Shown here: positions 9,379-19,050 of the stretch, one piece after another
Numbering within the stretch: position 1 is the stretch's first letter
Layout of the letters: every line of letters begins with the position of its first letter
DNA from: Sphingobacteriaceae bacterium
GTDB lineage: Bacteria > Bacteroidota > Bacteroidia > B-17B0 > Aurantibacillaceae
Direction of reading: 5' to 3'
Length of the DNA stretch: 64,000 nt
Assembly (NCBI GenBank): GCA_947480015.1
Contig: CANKBS010000007.1
Span: forward strand, 1 to 64,000
Made by a program: the position numbers and the translations under genes
The notes under the pieces: model-generated
Databases searched by the model: none
Seen by the model: only the letters and a program-made list of their open reading frames with translations
Told to the model about the DNA's origin: nothing

Positions 9379-12300
9379 TTAATTTAAATAGTTAGTCTGT
9401 AAACTTTCCCACAGATCTTTAAAGTTTTTATTTTTCGGATCCAGTTCCCAAATACTTTTAAATAACTCATCTCCTAGCTCTTCTTTTAAGCCGGATTCAT
9501 TGATTGATCCGTAAAGAAAATCTTTGTATTTTTTTATTCCTTTAATTTCCTTTAATACGTAGTCGAGCGTTACCGGCCAAACTTGTATCAAACCCGACTG
9601 TCCGACCGACACAACATATTTGTTATCGGGAGAAAGACACAGATTACGAATCCATGCATCTTTTTCTTTAAAAACAAGATCATCTTCTTCATCCACTGTT
9701 TTGAATAATCTTTTCACACGCATGGAATGATCTAAAGAACCCGTGATTAGCAAAGAATCGTCGGATGAAAAAGTTAATCCGGTAATTGCGGAAACATTTC
9801 CTCGTAACTGATTATTAAAAGTGTAGTTCGTTCCGGATAATTTATACACTTCTATGGCGCCATAAGACCCGCCAATAGAGATAAAACGTCCATCTTTACT
9901 TACAGATAGTGCGGAAATGCTTTCTGAAAAATCAATTATTTTTTCGGGGGCGGAAATAGTTCCTTTGTTATCTATACTAATTTTGCTGAGTCTTTTCCCT
10001 TCGCTGATAAAAACAAACGTTGTTCCGTCTTTCGTAAAGCAAGTTGCCGTATTGATTATCGAATTTTCAGGGGAACCAAGGGTTTGATCATTAATTAGGT
10101 TAAGACTGATTTTATCGAGGCTGATGAGGTGGGCGCTTTTCTCAAAAACACAAACTACTGAATAATGGGCCTCTGAGGGAATAAAATAAATGCCCGTACA
10201 TTTGCCCTTAGCTTTATATAAGGGGGTCAGAATAGACGCGGCTTTTGCAGGATCCCATCCTAGCAGAGCACCCATAGTTGATCCGGCGATAAGCAATTTA
10301 TTATCGGAACTAATCGCAACAGTGGAGAAATTTTCAGGGATTTTTTTGCTGGAAGAGATGGCTTTAATCTCCATCGGATTACCAGAGATCTCCCATCTTT
10401 TTAAAACACCTTCGTCTCCCGCAGTGATAAATTGATTGTTCGATATAAACACCAATGCACGTTCATCATAAGAGCCCGGTTGAAAGTTGATGTCTTTCCG
10501 CCAACGGATTATTTTAGTATAATACCTTGTTAACTGATTTTTTAAAGCGTCATAAATCACCCTGTTCTGAACCAGCCCGCCGAGCTTGCGATTAAGGGCA
10601 TACGACAGGAAGGCGAGTTGTAAACTTAACGTATCTTTATTGGGATCAGTAATTAATTGGCTCGATTTGAGAGCTATGTTTTTTGTTTCGGCAAGCATAC
10701 GTAAACGATCGACTTCTCTTTTTGAAGCTACAGCTTTTTGAGTTTCAACTTTTGCCACGTTTGCGCTATTCACCGCATCCTTTCTTTGTTTAGCGGCCAC
10801 CTCAGCTGAATCTTTAGCGCGTTGCGTTGCATTTTCAGCAATCACTAGCGATGTTTTCACCTGAATCAACGCACCTTCAGCAATTTTTTTCTGTTGATTT
10901 GCAAACACTAAACTCTTTTCAGCTTTTTCTTTTTCCTGTGATGCGATGTCCCGTTCCTTGTCAGCATTGTCTCTTTCAAGCGTAGCTAATTTATTAGACA
11001 TGTCGGCCTCACGTTTTTTGATCAAGGCTTTTCTCTCTGAAAGTCTGGCTTTTTTTTCATTCTGATAAGAGCTTACGCCGAAATAAACAGCAAGACAAAA
11101 GGCTCCTGTTATGATTGAAATAAAAATACGCAGGCGAAGAATCGCTGCTTTCCTTTTCTTTTCAGTTCCCTGTATCGCGCGGTTTTTTTCCGATTGCGAA
11201 TATTCTAAAAAGTTAATGGCCCTATCGAAAGAAGGGTCATATCTTTTTGCCCATGCCTGGTTTGGATTTTGATTCACTTTCCAGTTCATCGCCATCTGTA
11301 ATTCAGGATCTCTCCAAATGCCCGTTTTACCTTCCTGATAAAGCGCAGCTGAATGCGCAAGCCTTGTGTATAATTCCGCCGATTCAACTTCTTCATTCAC
11401 CCAAGCAATCAGACGTTCCCAAACGCGCATTAAACTTTCGTGAGAGATGTCAATTATGGTGTCCTCTTTTAGTTCCTGCTCCATAGGAGGCATTAAGAAA
11501 CTACGCCCAGGTGACCTGAAAACATCTATTATCTTCTTTACCTCTACAAGCGATATTTCTGCAAATTCGCAAATTTCTTTAATAATGGTTGGCCTTCTGG
11601 TTCCTCTTCCGTCATCACTTTTTTCGGTAAGTGCCCTAAATAATTTTTTGCAAATTTCCCGCCCTTTATCGTCGGCAATTTCAAAATAGGCCTCTTCCGC
11701 GTGAAGTGAGAGCGCTTTCGTCATTGTGCCAATCGACTGGTAATGCAGCAGGTCGATGGGTTCACCTGGCTTACTGTTTTTTTGCCAATATTCCCATGTA
11801 CGCATTAAGGCATGCTGCAAAATAGGTAACTGATCTGGATTGTCGCCCACATCATTCAACAAACGGGTCAAAAGTGCCTGAGAGATTTCTGCTCCCCCAA
11901 CAGCGATTGGTCCTGTAATGGCAACTTTTCTTTCTTCGCGGGTCATTCGTGGTATTAAGTACTGCCCGTCGTTTATGGCTTCCGGCAAGCCGCGAAATTC
12001 TGTGCAATCGCCCAGAAAATCTGAGCGCATGGTGAACACAACATAGATTGATTTACTAGAAAATTTTGATGCTGCAATTAATAAGTTAATGAATGTGACC
12101 GAATCGCGGGTCCCTTTATTCTCTGTCTTTTCATATTTGGAAAAACGAAACAGCTCTTCAAATTGATCAACGACGATGAGAATATTCTGAGTGTTTTCTG
12201 TGGAAAGCTGCTGAATAACATTGCCTATACCCTTATCATTGCGTCGTAGTATGGATTCAATGACCTCTGGTGAGGTTTGATTTTCCGTGTCAACCCCAAG

Positions 12301-12606
12301 AATTTCCTCAGAACATAATGCAACAGAAAGGTTGCCTATTGGATCGCTGCCAGGCCTGAACGTACATATTCTCCATCCAGATCCCGCTTCTACCAAATAT
12401 CCCGAATGAAGTGATGGCAGAAGACCTGATTTTACAAGCGAAGATTTACCGCTACCCGATGCCCCAATAACGGCAAGCAATCTGGTTTTACTGAGCTTAT
12501 AAATCAGTTCATCTATTTGTTTTTCACGGCCGAAAAACAAATATTCCTCTTCCTCCTCAAAAGAGCGAAGACCCGGAAACGGATTATAATATTCGTTACT
12601 AGACAT
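9379..12606 (-). CDS. nSTAND1-type NTPase with coiled coil, membrane helix and WD40 repeats
   Basis: A 1075-residue protein. The N-terminus NPFPGLRSFEEEEEYLFFGR is the hallmark opening of the nSTAND1 family. Walker A is GASGSGKSS (residues 48-56) and Walker B ILIVVDQFEE (about 142-151); a GDNPDQLPILQHAL motif follows. A transmembrane helix lies near residue 490-512 and is followed by a long Lys/Glu/Ala-rich coiled coil (about 515-640). The last 370 residues hold WD40 beta-propeller repeats (for example LTFSSDDSLLITGSLDHSM). STAND NTPases are switch proteins that oligomerise upon signal binding; WD40 blades usually sense. The gene directly abuts the TIR gene (no gap), which suggests one functional unit. 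Confidence 0.88.
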   Translation of the reverse strand: MSSNEYYNPFPGLRSFEEEEEYLFFGREKQIDELIYKLSKTRLLAVIGASGSGKSSLVKSGLLPSLHSGYLVEAGSGWRICTFRPGSDPIGNLSVALCSEEILGVDTENQTSPEVIESILRRNDKGIGNVIQQLSTENTQNILIVVDQFEELFRFSKYEKTENKGTRDSVTFINLLIAASKFSSKSIYVVFTMRSDFLGDCTEFRGLPEAINDGQYLIPRMTREERKVAITGPIAVGGAEISQALLTRLLNDVGDNPDQLPILQHALMRTWEYWQKNSKPGEPIDLLHYQSIGTMTKALSLHAEEAYFEIADDKGREICKKLFRALTEKSDDGRGTRRPTIIKEICEFAEISLVEVKKIIDVFRSPGRSFLMPPMEQELKEDTIIDISHESLMRVWERLIAWVNEEVESAELYTRLAHSAALYQEGKTGIWRDPELQMAMNWKVNQNPNQAWAKRYDPSFDRAINFLEYSQSEKNRAIQGTEKKRKAAILRLRIFISIITGAFCLAVYFGVSSYQNEKKARLSERKALIKKREADMSNKLATLERDNADKERDIASQEKEKAEKSLVFANQQKKIAEGALIQVKTSLVIAENATQRAKDSAEVAAKQRKDAVNSANVAKVETQKAVASKREVDRLRMLAETKNIALKSSQLITDPNKDTLSLQLAFLSYALNRKLGGLVQNRVIYDALKNQLTRYYTKIIRWRKDINFQPGSYDERALVFISNNQFITAGDEGVLKRWEISGNPMEIKAISSSKKIPENFSTVAISSDNKLLIAGSTMGALLGWDPAKAASILTPLYKAKGKCTGIYFIPSEAHYSVVCVFEKSAHLISLDKISLNLINDQTLGSPENSIINTATCFTKDGTTFVFISEGKRLSKISIDNKGTISAPEKIIDFSESISALSVSKDGRFISIGGSYGAIEVYKLSGTNYTFNNQLRGNVSAITGLTFSSDDSLLITGSLDHSMRVKRLFKTVDEEDDLVFKEKDAWIRNLCLSPDNKYVVSVGQSGLIQVWPVTLDYVLKEIKGIKKYKDFLYGSINESGLKEELGDELFKSIWELDPKNKNFKDLWESLQTNYLN

Positions 12607-14139
12607 TTACTTAATCTCGTTAATAAATTCTTCCAAAACACCCAGATTTCCATCCACCACAGAGATGACTTTAATCTCGTGTGATCTGAATCTTTCCTTC
12701 TGGGGTGATAGTGGAGCGCCAATACAAACCGACTTAACATGTAATGGTTTTTTTCTACCGTAGCCGGCTATCTTTAAAAGATCGCGTGTTTTCGACCTTA
12801 ACCAAAGGTCATTGCCGGCACCATAGTAAATCAAAACAGCATCGCAATTCTTGAGGTTTTCCTGGTGATCAAGACGGAGTTCAGTTTGATCGCCTTCAAA
12901 AGCAGGCAGTATTATTTCAAATCCCTTGTCGAATAGAAAATTTTCAATTTCTACGATATTTTCAAGATCCGCCTGATCACATATCAGATAGATCTGCTTC
13001 GGTCCTCCCGCGTCGGATTCTACTTCATCTGCTGGCATTTCTTTTTTTGATTCCGCTAATTTATCCTGAATGGCAAATTCAAGATCTTCAAGTGGTGATA
13101 CGATTAAGTCGGCCCCCGATAAGAGAGTTTCGCTGTTTTTTAGTTCGTCAATAAAATTAATCTGTCTTTCATCTTCTATTTTTTGATCGGGGGCCATCCA
13201 GATCAATCGACTCAAATTCTTTTCCGTGCTGATTTCTCCGGATATTTCATTTTGTAACTGAGTTTTAGATTTTTCGGTGCCTTCGAGCACCATACCAAAT
13301 TTGGAACCAATTATATGAATGCTCATCTCACATTCAAGGAGTATCTTCTTTACTTCAGCAACGTATTCATCGGCTTCAATCGGCAGGTTTCTATCCGGCA
13401 AAACCAAATACCCCTTATCTAAAAGCATTCTGCCAATTGATTCTCTCTTCTCTTTCATTTCAGAGCTTGTTTCAGCCAAATAAATCTTTCGCGAATCGTG
13501 AGTTTTTTGCTTACCAGTCGCCTCACTAGCATTAACCTGTTTTGCGCCCCCAACGGATGAAACATTAATCTGCGCCGGTGATGCTGTGTTATTTCCAATT
13601 TCCTCGAGTAATGCAGCTAAATCATGCGCTAAATCATCGAGTTTCGCCCAATAGGCAAGTTGCGCCTCTTTACCATATAATTTACTAAACTCCCTCGGTT
13701 TACCTGTTTCCGGATCAATTTTAAAAAACTCGTATCCTAATAAACCTTGTATTACTTGTGGATGTTGTGATAATTCGACCGGTGTTTTGATGACTTTAAA
13801 AATTCGTGATTTTGTGCCTATCATTGCGCCAATGTTACTTTCGGCAATTCGGTGAAATTCATTTACCTCTCTTACACACCAGTCCGATTTCACGTATCTT
13901 GGCGAATGTATTGAAACTAATACTGCTATTTCAGGAAGTTGCGTTAGTATTTCATCACTGAAATTATGATTGCCATCTAATGCTTTATCACGCCAGATAG
14001 TAGGCCTGTAACCTAGCAACTGAGCAAGCCTAATTTCAAGAGATCTGTGAAACTCCGAGATCCACCCCGGTTCACCTTCCATCAGAGCCTCATCGTCAAT
14101 ATGAGCGTAGCTTATAAATATATCCTTATTGAATTTCAA
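12607..14139 (-). CDS. TIR-domain protein with three Rossmann-like/TIR-like modules
   Basis: A 510-residue cytosolic protein. The N-terminal TIR domain (about 1-150) starts with DIFISYAHIDDE and keeps a Glu at position 91 in the motif W-C-V-R-E, the place of the catalytic Glu in NAD-cleaving TIR proteins. A second module (about 217-365, starting KIYLAETSSEM, with SIHIIGSKFG) and a third (about 374-510, starting QIYLICDQADLE, with DAVLIYYGAGN) look like further TIR-like folds that lack this Glu. The gene overlaps the RCK/RyR gene by 4 bases and abuts the nSTAND gene. Whether it degrades NAD or only forms a scaffold is an inference to test. Confidence 0.85.
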   Translation of the reverse strand: MKFNKDIFISYAHIDDEALMEGEPGWISEFHRSLEIRLAQLLGYRPTIWRDKALDGNHNFSDEILTQLPEIAVLVSIHSPRYVKSDWCVREVNEFHRIAESNIGAMIGTKSRIFKVIKTPVELSQHPQVIQGLLGYEFFKIDPETGKPREFSKLYGKEAQLAYWAKLDDLAHDLAALLEEIGNNTASPAQINVSSVGGAKQVNASEATGKQKTHDSRKIYLAETSSEMKEKRESIGRMLLDKGYLVLPDRNLPIEADEYVAEVKKILLECEMSIHIIGSKFGMVLEGTEKSKTQLQNEISGEISTEKNLSRLIWMAPDQKIEDERQINFIDELKNSETLLSGADLIVSPLEDLEFAIQDKLAESKKEMPADEVESDAGGPKQIYLICDQADLENIVEIENFLFDKGFEIILPAFEGDQTELRLDHQENLKNCDAVLIYYGAGNDLWLRSKTRDLLKIAGYGRKKPLHVKSVCIGAPLSPQKERFRSHEIKVISVVDGNLGVLEEFINEIK

Positions 14140-15884
14140 TCTTTACTATTTTCTTTGATTTTTTGAAGTAAGGGTAGCAGGAAAAACATGTCCAGATCCT
14201 TTTCCTTATTGGTTTCATCCAACATATTGAAAGGGACCAATTGATCATGGATTTTCAACGTATCCTTTAGTATTTTTTTTAAGTTCTTATCCGAAGTTGG
14301 CAAGGATCCATATGAAAAATCAAAAGCGAATTTTTCAGCCGACCATCGGTTATGTTCAATCGGGGCAATTTGTTTTAAATGAAGCCTGATTTCTTCTTTG
14401 GTGAAATTTTTTATTCCAAGTTTTTTTAAAACAAAGAGCTTCACCTCCAGATGTCTTGCAACATAACGATTGGATTCTTTTTTCCTGTCAGTTAAATTAC
14501 ACCATAATTTGTTTACACCAAAAACAGATCTTATCTTTTCGATTGAGTTTTTCGTATAGGCTTTTGTGAAATCCAAAACCAGTTGTTCAATCTGTGCCAA
14601 TGGTTCGCCACGCTTCACTTTGAAATCTAACATTTCCCGCTCCAATTTTTTTAAAAAATCGCCATTCGCGCTTTTTTTAAAGTGCGCATAAAGCAAACCA
14701 TCAAATTCGTATTTGATCGAATAATAAAAATTAATAGCCTTTGCTAGAATTTCATTTTCACCTGACCCATCAATCATGCGCTTCACGCTACACGTATCCG
14801 TATATTTTCTAACAAGGTGAACTACCACCTGATCTCTGAATCGATCCGTCAAGGATAGTTTGCCCGATTTTTCCTCTTCCCCATCCAACATGTTTACAAC
14901 TTTGGTTTCCTCAGGAAGGCAAACTACTATAGGCACCTTTCGAATATTCAATGTCTTTTCATAGAGAAACTGTCTCAGATGAAGGGCGCTGTTTATCATC
15001 TTGGCATCTTTGTCGCCGAAAAAATAAACGACATCAATGGAGTTTATTGAATTCAGAAATCTTTCATCCCATGGATGCTTTGATGAAAAATTGTGGTTTC
15101 GTAACTCAACCGGAATCATTTCAAGAAAATCACCCAAATTAGGGTACTGTTTTGTGATTGTTTTATAATAGAGTTCGGCATTTTCTGTGATCAAAAAAAC
15201 TTTCAATTTTTTCGCATCACCATACTGACTTAATATACTGTTTTCGATCAAAAAAGATCGTGCTATGTCGTTGTCGCCAACAATACAAATTATCTTCTCG
15301 GTATCTCTGGATGTTTCATCGCTAAGGTATAGGTGCGGAGGGAACTGATCATATACTAACTGCGCAGTAATTTCGTTAATATTGAATGGCTGCACATCAA
15401 CTGAGTTAGTTGTTGATACATCAAGATAATCTGAAAGCAGGTTTTTGAGATCATCATCATTTATATGCACCATTAATTTTAATGGTCCCGAAGAGTATTT
15501 CCTTTTTTTCAACCTCGAAATAAACTGGGTCAATTTAATATTCGTGTCATCATCGTCGGTTGCAATAAACAAGGTAGACGCATTGGCCAGCCCTGCTTTT
15601 CTTAGCGCGCTTTCATCAAAACCGGGGCTTGACAAAACAAATCCACCATTGTCAATAATACTATCAGCATCAGGACCCAAGGACTCATTTGTCAGAACCA
15701 CAACCTTGCGGCCGTCTTTTGCGAGATTTAAGGCTACCTGCCTTCCTATCCTTGAAAGCCCTATAACTATAACATGCTTTTTAAAGAATAAAATTTTAAC
15801 ACGTTTCACAAGCCTCCTTGAAAAGAACACGATAAGCAAAAGCGATAAAACAACAATCAAAAACAGCAATAAGTTTGTTTCCAA
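14136..15884 (-). CDS. Membrane-anchored RCK/TrkA-N-like protein with C-terminal RyR domain
   Basis: A 582-residue protein. One N-terminal transmembrane helix (about residues 4-23) is followed by basic residues and a Rossmann-type TrkA-N/RCK domain (HVIVIGLSRIGRQVALNLA, then DDDDTNIKL). A second nucleotide-binding-like half begins near IICIVGDNDIARSF. The C-terminus carries a ryanodine-receptor (RyR)-type domain: IAPIEHNRWSAEKF followed by FSYG and later LVPFNML with K-E-K-D, the order of conserved residues in this family. There is no ion-channel pore, so this is not a plain Trk potassium subunit. It is the first gene of the operon with TIR and nSTAND genes. A nucleotide-sensing role is inferred from family associations. 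Confidence 0.8.
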   Translation of the reverse strand: METNLLLFLIVVLSLLLIVFFSRRLVKRVKILFFKKHVIVIGLSRIGRQVALNLAKDGRKVVVLTNESLGPDADSIIDNGGFVLSSPGFDESALRKAGLANASTLFIATDDDDTNIKLTQFISRLKKRKYSSGPLKLMVHINDDDLKNLLSDYLDVSTTNSVDVQPFNINEITAQLVYDQFPPHLYLSDETSRDTEKIICIVGDNDIARSFLIENSILSQYGDAKKLKVFLITENAELYYKTITKQYPNLGDFLEMIPVELRNHNFSSKHPWDERFLNSINSIDVVYFFGDKDAKMINSALHLRQFLYEKTLNIRKVPIVVCLPEETKVVNMLDGEEEKSGKLSLTDRFRDQVVVHLVRKYTDTCSVKRMIDGSGENEILAKAINFYYSIKYEFDGLLYAHFKKSANGDFLKKLEREMLDFKVKRGEPLAQIEQLVLDFTKAYTKNSIEKIRSVFGVNKLWCNLTDRKKESNRYVARHLEVKLFVLKKLGIKNFTKEEIRLHLKQIAPIEHNRWSAEKFAFDFSYGSLPTSDKNLKKILKDTLKIHDQLVPFNMLDETNKEKDLDMFFLLPLLQKIKENSKD

Positions 15885-15932
15885 AATTTAAAATATCCGT
15901 AAATAACAATTTTCAATAGTGACCGAAAATAA

Positions 15933-15940
15933 CAAAATTA
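15933..15940 (-). promoter_or_regulatory. Possible -7 box of the RyR-TIR-nSTAND operon
   Basis: The minus strand reads TAATTTTG, matching the Bacteroidota -7 consensus TAnnTTTG, about 48 bases before the ATG at 15884. No clear -33 TTG is seen at the expected distance. The preceding terminator at 15981-16002 makes a new promoter here plausible. Confidence 0.4.
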
Positions 15941-15980
15941 ATCGTAAACTTACCGTTTGTTTCGGATATTTTTCAAACAT

Positions 15981-16002
15981 AAAAAAACCGCGTTTTTCGC
16001 AG
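15981..16002 (-). terminator. Rho-independent terminator behind the GH18-like gene
   Basis: On the minus strand a short stem (CTGCG-AAAAA-CGCGG, one wobble pair) is followed at once by seven T. It lies 32 bases behind the stop of the GH18-like gene and would separate it from the operon starting at 15884. Confidence 0.5.
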
Positions 16003-16033
16003 AACACAACACCTGTAAAACCACTATTATTCT

Positions 16034-17968
16034 TTACGGACGGTCTTCTTGCTGATTTTTTCGTTGCCTCTTCTTTATCAAAAATGGAATAACCGACCCG
16101 AATAAAATTCCAAGCGCAAAAAGAAATACTGTATTGTTAATGATGTTTATATTTTTCAATAGAACAACGAGACCGACAAGGCTGAACAAAATGAATAAAA
16201 AAATTGCATTTTCACGGGTAATGATTGATTCTCTCAGCGACTCAGAGAATAGGGCAATAATAACGCCTATGCATGCGAAAAAGAGGAAAACAAGAAGGCA
16301 CAAAACTACAATATGCTGAATAATTATAGCCTCTTTATCGAAAGCTGTTTTGTAATTGAGGCCTTCAGAAGATGGCAGGTCTACCCGCAATACCTCAGGA
16401 AGCGGGATGCTTGCTTCAGACAATGTGTCTGATATTGGAAAAAACTCTGCAATGGCCATGGTAAGCGACTTATTTTCAGCAATAAGTTTTTCCATTGCCT
16501 TCAACAGATTCTCATCTTTCTTCAAGCCACCTGAAATGTAAGCGGCCAGCAGCCCATGAATATCTTTGACACCCACAGAATTGTCATACCCCATAGACCA
16601 CAACGCAAGCCCCTTAAGGTTTTTAAGGCTCGCATACGTCAGTTTTTCGTTAAAGGATTTCAGATAACCGCCATCGAGTTTTAATAATTTCAGATCTGAA
16701 TACCGCACTATTTGAACGGAATCGACTCCAAGCACTTTTATTTCACAAGCCGGCAAAGAAAGTAAAAGTTTATCAGCGATTACCCGTTCAGAAGAAATGA
16801 TAGAGTCGCTCGAATTTTTAGCTAGTAAACTGTAATGATTTATTCCATCATCCACAAGCAATACATTCCATAATACATCGCGCGTGATGGATGCCGCCAA
16901 TGTATCCTTGGCAGGATTATACAATCCTGAATATGAACTATAGCCCATTACTATGAAACGATCTACCAATGAATAGAGATCGATAAAATTTTTGTCGGAC
17001 ATCGTGTAAGGAAAGTATTCGCTGTAAGATGGCAAAACCATTGATATCTGGTATTTGTTAGGAGAAATTGCTTTAAGTTTATCATAAAATAATTTAACCA
17101 GTTGAATAAATTTAGAACTATCCGTGATTGGCACCTGCTGAAAATCCAGACAAATTCCGGCAGCGTTGGCTGTTTTTACAAGTGCAGTAACTTCATTGGT
17201 GAGCGCTTCGGCCCTGGCTTCCCAACCGCTACTAGAAAACAGTGTTGCATTATTCGCAATGCCATAACTTGCCACACATAAATCTATTTTGCATCGACCA
17301 CCTGAGCGTTCATTAGCCTTTCGCACAATTTGAGAGGTCGCAAAACTATGGGCCGGGAAACGGGTAACAGAAAGGCCTGTAGCCGGATCAACGGAATATC
17401 CAAAATAGGCAACCCTGTCGTATAACTCAAAATTATATTGATAATAGCTCAAGCCCATCCAGAAAGGATGGAAACCATATAACGTTTTTCCACCATGTTC
17501 ACGTTTTATGAGCGGAAGGTCGTTTGCTGGATCGGCCCTTCCAAGATAGTCTGCCCATTGCCGTTCGGTTCGGTAATAATTTTTGCTGTCAAAAAGAGAG
17601 AGGTATTTAGATTGCTCAATAGCATGAAGGCTGAATTCAATAAGTTTCTGAGGCGGTAAAGGCGTTAATCGCTTAAGCAATGAATCTAAAATTGTAATGT
17701 AACCATTGAGTGTAGCAATCGAATCTTTTAGATTTTGTTTTGTGGGTTTTTTAACCGCATGCTTTTTAATAATTTCGAGAAAATCTTTCAAAAGGCCTGG
17801 AGGCTTCACTGCTGGAACTTTTGGGATCGCCACTTCAGGTTTTTTTGGGACCTCTAGCGCAGGCTTTTCAAGCGGCGTAAACTGAGGTGGACCGGCATAA
17901 AGAACAGTTACCGATGCAAACTGCATCAGGCAAACTACTATTACTGCCAATTTTTTAAACATATTCAT
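16034..17968 (-). CDS. GH18-like protein with lost catalytic residues, membrane-anchored
   Basis: A 644-residue protein with a signal peptide (about 1-25), a Pro/Lys-rich linker (30-60), and a GH18/chitinase-like barrel from about residue 160 (YGFHPFWMGL, VAYFGYSVD, FIVMGYSSY, GLALWSMGYD near the end). In active GH18 enzymes strand 4 reads DxxDxDxE. Here the matching residues 270-277 are AGICLDFQ: the catalytic Glu is Gln and two of three Asp are gone, so hydrolysis is unlikely. Three transmembrane helices follow (about 553-632), ending in a basic tail. It is probably a glycan-binding or structural cell-surface protein. It is divergent from the TPR gene and has its own terminator. A second Met lies at residue 3. 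Confidence 0.7.
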   Translation of the reverse strand: MNMFKKLAVIVVCLMQFASVTVLYAGPPQFTPLEKPALEVPKKPEVAIPKVPAVKPPGLLKDFLEIIKKHAVKKPTKQNLKDSIATLNGYITILDSLLKRLTPLPPQKLIEFSLHAIEQSKYLSLFDSKNYYRTERQWADYLGRADPANDLPLIKREHGGKTLYGFHPFWMGLSYYQYNFELYDRVAYFGYSVDPATGLSVTRFPAHSFATSQIVRKANERSGGRCKIDLCVASYGIANNATLFSSSGWEARAEALTNEVTALVKTANAAGICLDFQQVPITDSSKFIQLVKLFYDKLKAISPNKYQISMVLPSYSEYFPYTMSDKNFIDLYSLVDRFIVMGYSSYSGLYNPAKDTLAASITRDVLWNVLLVDDGINHYSLLAKNSSDSIISSERVIADKLLLSLPACEIKVLGVDSVQIVRYSDLKLLKLDGGYLKSFNEKLTYASLKNLKGLALWSMGYDNSVGVKDIHGLLAAYISGGLKKDENLLKAMEKLIAENKSLTMAIAEFFPISDTLSEASIPLPEVLRVDLPSSEGLNYKTAFDKEAIIIQHIVVLCLLVFLFFACIGVIIALFSESLRESIITRENAIFLFILFSLVGLVVLLKNINIINNTVFLFALGILFGSVIPFLIKKRQRKNQQEDRP

Positions 17969-18071
17969 AACATGTCAGCTCTTATATAGAACTGATGATA
18001 GCCAACCGCTAAAATAACAATTCCCTAGTTTTAAAGTAATTAAGTTAATAGTTATATTTTTACATAATTAT

Positions 18072-18079
18072 TACTTTTG
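18072..18079 (+). promoter_or_regulatory. -7 promoter box that decides the start of the TPR gene
   Basis: TACTTTTG fits TAnnTTTG. Transcription would begin near 18086, so the TTG at 18091 is a better start than the TTG at 18085, which would lie at or before the first transcribed base. Confidence 0.5.
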
Positions 18080-18090
18080 TTAGTTTGGTA

Positions 18091-19050
18091 TTGAAAAATA
18101 ACATTAAATACATAGTTACCGTTTACATGGCCGGTTTTATTATTTCCTGTGGCCCATCGCCAAAGGCGCTAATTTTGTCGGGCGACGAAAAAAAATTGGC
18201 GCTTGATTTTGCCGGGGCCTTGGTCGACTATTCTGCTGCAATAACGGCCAAACCTACACTATATCAAGCCTGGCAAAACAGGGGAGAATGCCAGATGAAC
18301 CTCGGTTTTTATGATCTTGCCATTAAGGATTTTAGCCAAGCTATAGCGCTAAAAACTGATTTTAACCTTTCATTTTACAACATAGGCCTTTGTTACTTAA
18401 AACTTAAGAAATACTCTGAAGCCCTGCAATACATAGAAAAAGCCTGTTTAGCAGATACTTCAATAAAAGGAAATATTGCGCTTGCCGAATGTTATTTTTA
18501 CGCGGGTAAAAACAATTTGGCAGTAAAACACTTTAACTTGGCTTTGTCAACCATGCCTGATTCCATTGGTTTATTGCTTGGGCGTGGCCTTGCCTATTAC
18601 CAGTTAGGGAACGGTTTAGCGTGCAAAGGCGATCTTACTAACTATGTAAATAAGGGAGGGGTCAATGCTGTAGCATGCCGTCAGTTAGGCTTAACTTATC
18701 TCCGAATGGCTGATACACTATCCGCGCTGGATAGTTCTGTGGTTTTTTTAGAGCAGTATAAGGCAAAAGTTTCGGTTTTAGACCCCGAAGCCTCTAAAGC
18801 ACTGCTATTCGCATACTTAACAAGGGGCAAAATGCTCATGCGTGCTGATAAAGAAATTGAAGCCATGGCTGATTTCTCAAAGGTGATAGAACTGGACGTT
18901 GCAAATGCAGAGGCTTATTTTCAACGTGGTAAAATTATGATATCGCTTGGCCAGAATATAGAGGGTTGCCTGGATTTGCAAAATGCGTTAAAAAATGGAC
19001 ATGTAAACGCTAAAAAACTCATTGCGCTATATTGTGGTGACGATTTATAA
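18091..19050 (+). CDS. TPR-repeat lipoprotein
   Basis: Read from a TTG at 18091, the protein has 319 residues and opens with a lipoprotein signal: a hydrophobic stretch to FIIS followed by Cys20 and GPSP. The rest is made of tetratricopeptide repeats of about 34 residues (ALVDYSAAI, LYQAWQNRGEC, AIKDFSQAIALKTDF, YNIGLCYLKLKKYSEALQYIEKA, and a last unit AYFQRGKIM). TPR proteins are protein-binding scaffolds; this one should sit in the periplasm or on the outer membrane. It precedes the three cargo genes on the same strand by 108 bases and may be cotranscribed with them; a link to the eCIS is inference from position. An in-frame TTG at 18085 would add two residues. Confidence 0.8.
   Translation: MKNNIKYIVTVYMAGFIISCGPSPKALILSGDEKKLALDFAGALVDYSAAITAKPTLYQAWQNRGECQMNLGFYDLAIKDFSQAIALKTDFNLSFYNIGLCYLKLKKYSEALQYIEKACLADTSIKGNIALAECYFYAGKNNLAVKHFNLALSTMPDSIGLLLGRGLAYYQLGNGLACKGDLTNYVNKGGVNAVACRQLGLTYLRMADTLSALDSSVVFLEQYKAKVSVLDPEASKALLFAYLTRGKMLMRADKEIEAMADFSKVIELDVANAEAYFQRGKIMISLGQNIEGCLDLQNALKNGHVNAKKLIALYCGDDL

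Noticed and set aside
14136-15884. A plain potassium-uptake regulator (TrkA)
   Set aside because: It has its own membrane helix and a RyR-type C-terminus, and its neighbours are TIR and nSTAND genes, not TrkH/G.
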